Shown: piece after piece, positions 62,176-64,000 of the stretch
How the letters are laid out: each line of letters opens with the position of its first letter
Position numbering within the stretch: position 1 is the stretch's first letter
Source: Nocardioides speluncae
Lineage (GTDB): Bacteria > Actinomycetota > Actinomycetes > Propionibacteriales > Nocardioidaceae
DNA length: 64,000 nucleotides
Reading direction: 5' to 3'
NCBI RefSeq assembly: GCF_003121585.1
Contig: NZ_QEOO01000026.1
Coordinates: forward strand, 1-64,000
The notes under the pieces: generated by a model
Told to the model about the DNA's origin: nothing
Databases searched by the model: none
The model's input: the letters and a program-made list of their open reading frames with translations, nothing else
Made by a program: the position numbers and the translations under genes

Positions 62176-63360
62176 TTGGACATCGAGACCTTCCACTGGC
62201 TGCTGACCAGTGAAGGGCAGCAGCTGTTGGTGATCGCCACCGAGGCGTACGTCGACGCGGCCGGGGACCCGGTCCGGGCGGCGGCGTCGGTGCGGCGTAC
62301 CGAACCCAACGCGGAGAAGGCGGCCGCGGCGATGACGCAGATCGACCTGCGCCGGCGCTCGGTGGCGAAGTTCGGCGAGTTGGGGCTGCACATGTACTTC
62401 ACGCCCGACGCGCTCGAGCAGTCGACCCGGCTGCGGGTGGCCGAGCACCGCGCAGGGCGGGTGGCGGCGGCGTCACCGTCGTCGGTGGTCGACCTCGGCT
62501 GCGGCATCGGCGGCGACCTGATCGCCTTCTCGCGACACGGGCTGATCACGGCCGGCGTCGACCTGGACCCGCTGCGGGTCGAGATGGCGAAGGCCAACCT
62601 CGAGGCGCTCGGGCTGGCCGGTGCGGTGATGGAGGCCGACGCGACCACGCTGGCCCTGGACGGCTTCGGCGTGGTGTACGCCGACCCGGCGCGGCGCACC
62701 GGGCGGGGCCGCGTGTTCGACGTCGACGGCTGGACGCCGCCCTGGTCGTTCGTGGAGTCGCTGCTGACCCGCGCGGCGGTGGTGAAGGTGGCTCCCGGGA
62801 TCCCGCACGAGCTGGTCCCGGACGGGGTCGAGGCGGAGTGGGTCTCCGACGGTGGCGAGGTCAAGGAGGCGGCGCTGTGGGCGTCGTACCTCGCCAGCGC
62901 GAAGCGGCGGGCGACCGTGATCGCCGAGTCCGGGCTGGCGACGCTGACCGAGGAGGACGACCCGTACGACGGCAAGGCGCGGCCGGTCCGCGACCTCGGC
63001 CGGTGTCTCTACGAGCCCGACGGTGCGGTGATCCGAGCCGGCCTGGTGACCGCCGTCGCCGCGGGCGTCGGCGGCGGCCTGGTCGACGAGCACATCGCCT
63101 ACGTCACTGCCGACGACGCCTTCCACTCGCCGTTCGCCCGCGGCTACGAGATCCTCGAGGTGCTCCCCTATCGGGAGAAGATGCTGAAGCTGGCGCTGAG
63201 GCAGCGCAACATCGGCCCGCTGACGATCAAGAAGCGCGGCGTCGACGTGGTCCCCGAACAGCTCCGCAAGCGCCTCGCCCTCACCGGCGACGAACCCGCC
63301 ACCCTTGTCCTCACCCGGGTCGCCGGCCACGGCACCGCCCTGCTGGTCCGGCCGTTCTGA
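62176..63360 (+). CDS. THUMP-like class I SAM-dependent methyltransferase
   Basis: A 394-residue protein. A helical N-terminal part (IETFHWLLTSEGQQLLVIAT) leads to the SAM site SSVVDLGCGIGGDLIAFSRH, GVDLDPLRVEMAKANLEALG and the catalytic-loop-like VVYADPARRTGRGRVFD. A C-terminal THUMP-like region follows (LPYREKMLKLALRQRNIGPL then KKRGVDV). Similar proteins are annotated as RNA methyltransferase-like but uncharacterised. TTG 62176 is chosen. The longer frame back to 62107 has codons ending mainly in T or A, unlike a coding region here. Confidence 0.85.
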   Translation: MDIETFHWLLTSEGQQLLVIATEAYVDAAGDPVRAAASVRRTEPNAEKAAAAMTQIDLRRRSVAKFGELGLHMYFTPDALEQSTRLRVAEHRAGRVAAASPSSVVDLGCGIGGDLIAFSRHGLITAGVDLDPLRVEMAKANLEALGLAGAVMEADATTLALDGFGVVYADPARRTGRGRVFDVDGWTPPWSFVESLLTRAAVVKVAPGIPHELVPDGVEAEWVSDGGEVKEAALWASYLASAKRRATVIAESGLATLTEEDDPYDGKARPVRDLGRCLYEPDGAVIRAGLVTAVAAGVGGGLVDEHIAYVTADDAFHSPFARGYEILEVLPYREKMLKLALRQRNIGPLTIKKRGVDVVPEQLRKRLALTGDEPATLVLTRVAGHGTALLVRPF

Positions 63361-63370
63361 GGGGCGAGCC

Positions 63371-64000
63371 TCACCCAGCCAGCGCGACCTCGCGCACCAT
63401 TCGCTGGGTGGCGGTCTTGGGGTGGCCGCCGCCGGTGCCGCGGGTGGTGTCCACCTTGAGGGCGTAGCTGACCACGAAGCGGACCAGGTGGCCGCCCACG
63501 GCGGCGCCCTTGAAGACCAGCTGCTTGCGGGTGCTGGCGCCCTTCTCGTAGGTCCCGAGGGTGGCGGTCGGCCCGGCGCCGTCGACGACCACCTGCCAGC
63601 GGGTCGGTCTCGCCGTGTACGTCGCGAAGCGGCGCGGGCCGGCGGTCCACTGGGCCCGGGTCAGGTTGGTGCGCGCGGTCAGGATCAGCCACGACTCGCC
63701 CTCGCCCGCCCAGCCCCGGCCGGCGGCGTACGGGAGCGACCAGATGCTCTCGACGCCGCAGGTGAACAACATCGCCCAGCGCCCGGAGGTGGTCCGCTGC
63801 TGGCCGCAGGAGGTGCGGCCGTTGCCGGTCTTGGTGGCGGCCCGCAGCGACTCGTCGTACAGACCCATGGCCTGGCCACTGCTGACCTTGCCGGTGCGCG
63901 GATCGAGCGACTGCGTGACGCCGTCGTACTCCACCTCGATCGAGAGCTTGGCGTCGGCGGGCACGCCGACGTACACGAAGTTGCGCTCGCCCGGCCCGCC
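63371..64000 (-). CDS. Hypothetical secreted or lipoprotein, N-terminus outside the window
   Basis: The 3' 210 codons of a leftward gene; the reading frame is open to the window edge (GGPGERNFVYVGVPADAKLS). Parallels to the lipoprotein at 60915 are VEYDGVTQSLDPRTGKVSSG against VEYDGLVQAVDLRTGAVDKG, then LY, a Cys pair (TSCGQQ and FTCGVES), GRGWAGEGESWLILTARTN, and a basic C-terminal part. It is convergent with the methyltransferase gene, 10 bp away. Anchor and function cannot be judged from this fragment. Confidence 0.7.
   Translation of the reverse strand, partial: GGPGERNFVYVGVPADAKLSIEVEYDGVTQSLDPRTGKVSSGQAMGLYDESLRAATKTGNGRTSCGQQRTTSGRWAMLFTCGVESIWSLPYAAGRGWAGEGESWLILTARTNLTRAQWTAGPRRFATYTARPTRWQVVVDGAGPTATLGTYEKGASTRKQLVFKGAAVGGHLVRFVVSYALKVDTTRGTGGGHPKTATQRMVREVALAG

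Overview
The window is a 64 kb piece of a high-GC (around 70% in sampled coding lines) actinobacterial chromosome. The best guess is Nocardioides or a close relative in the Nocardioidaceae. This is inferred from coenzyme F420 genes (fbiC, an F420:NADPH reductase, an LLM oxidoreductase), tandem MMPL transporters, SigE-family sigma factors, two CIRCE boxes before groES, a GroEL1-type histidine-rich tail, and the order guaA / choD / guaB3 / guaB2 / groEL-groES, which resembles the mycobacterial Rv3396c-Rv3418c region. No rRNA, tRNA, insertion sequence or CRISPR was seen. The last gene runs off the right edge.

Layout. 0.1-2.8 kb: npdG divergent from an LLM oxidoreductase, then a glycerophosphodiesterase. 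2.9-7.3 kb: two tandem MMPL exporters. 7.5-9.5 kb: a MerR-type regulator divergent from an acyl-CoA dehydrogenase. 9.5-13.4 kb: fbiC and a convergent cytochrome P450. 13.5-20.8 kb: a periplasmic sugar-binding lipoprotein, a secreted endonuclease/phosphatase-fold protein, and a xylose-type ABC importer (binding protein, ATPase, permease) divergent from its ROK repressor. 21-28 kb: guaA, cholesterol-oxidase-like GMC enzyme, succinate semialdehyde dehydrogenase and small unknowns. 28-35 kb: a secreted protein, glpD, an orphan FitA-type antitoxin with a deleted toxin, and a secreted metzincin. 35-49 kb: guaB3, guaB2, two SigE-family sigma / membrane-anchored anti-sigma-like modules, two GT-C-like membrane proteins and an alkaline phosphatase. 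49-52 kb: VOC protein, methyltransferase and HxlR regulator. 52-57.7 kb: an AfsR/SARP regulator flanked by a small membrane protein and a three-gene type VII-secretion-like set (YbaB-like, EspC-like, WxG/membrane protein). 57.7-64 kb: groEL-groES, an SDR, two paralogous lipoproteins and a THUMP-like methyltransferase.

How parts connect. The npdG/LLM divergon and the MerR/acyl-CoA dehydrogenase divergon carry the same palindrome (TGACAG-N5-CTGTCA), so one regulator probably ties F420 redox to acyl-CoA oxidation. The two sigma modules share a promoter motif at identical spacing. SARP-type direct repeats with an 11-bp period lie before the small membrane protein and before the type VII-like set, making these likely targets of the AfsR-like protein between them.

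The least expected content is non-coding. It includes a 65-bp near-perfect palindrome inside the fbiC reading frame, and a three-copy structured repeat whose core is conserved while its flanking arms differ in sequence but still pair. There are also two related hairpin elements placed directly after stop codons, and a tandem 31-bp / 79-bp repeat block after the alkaline phosphatase gene.
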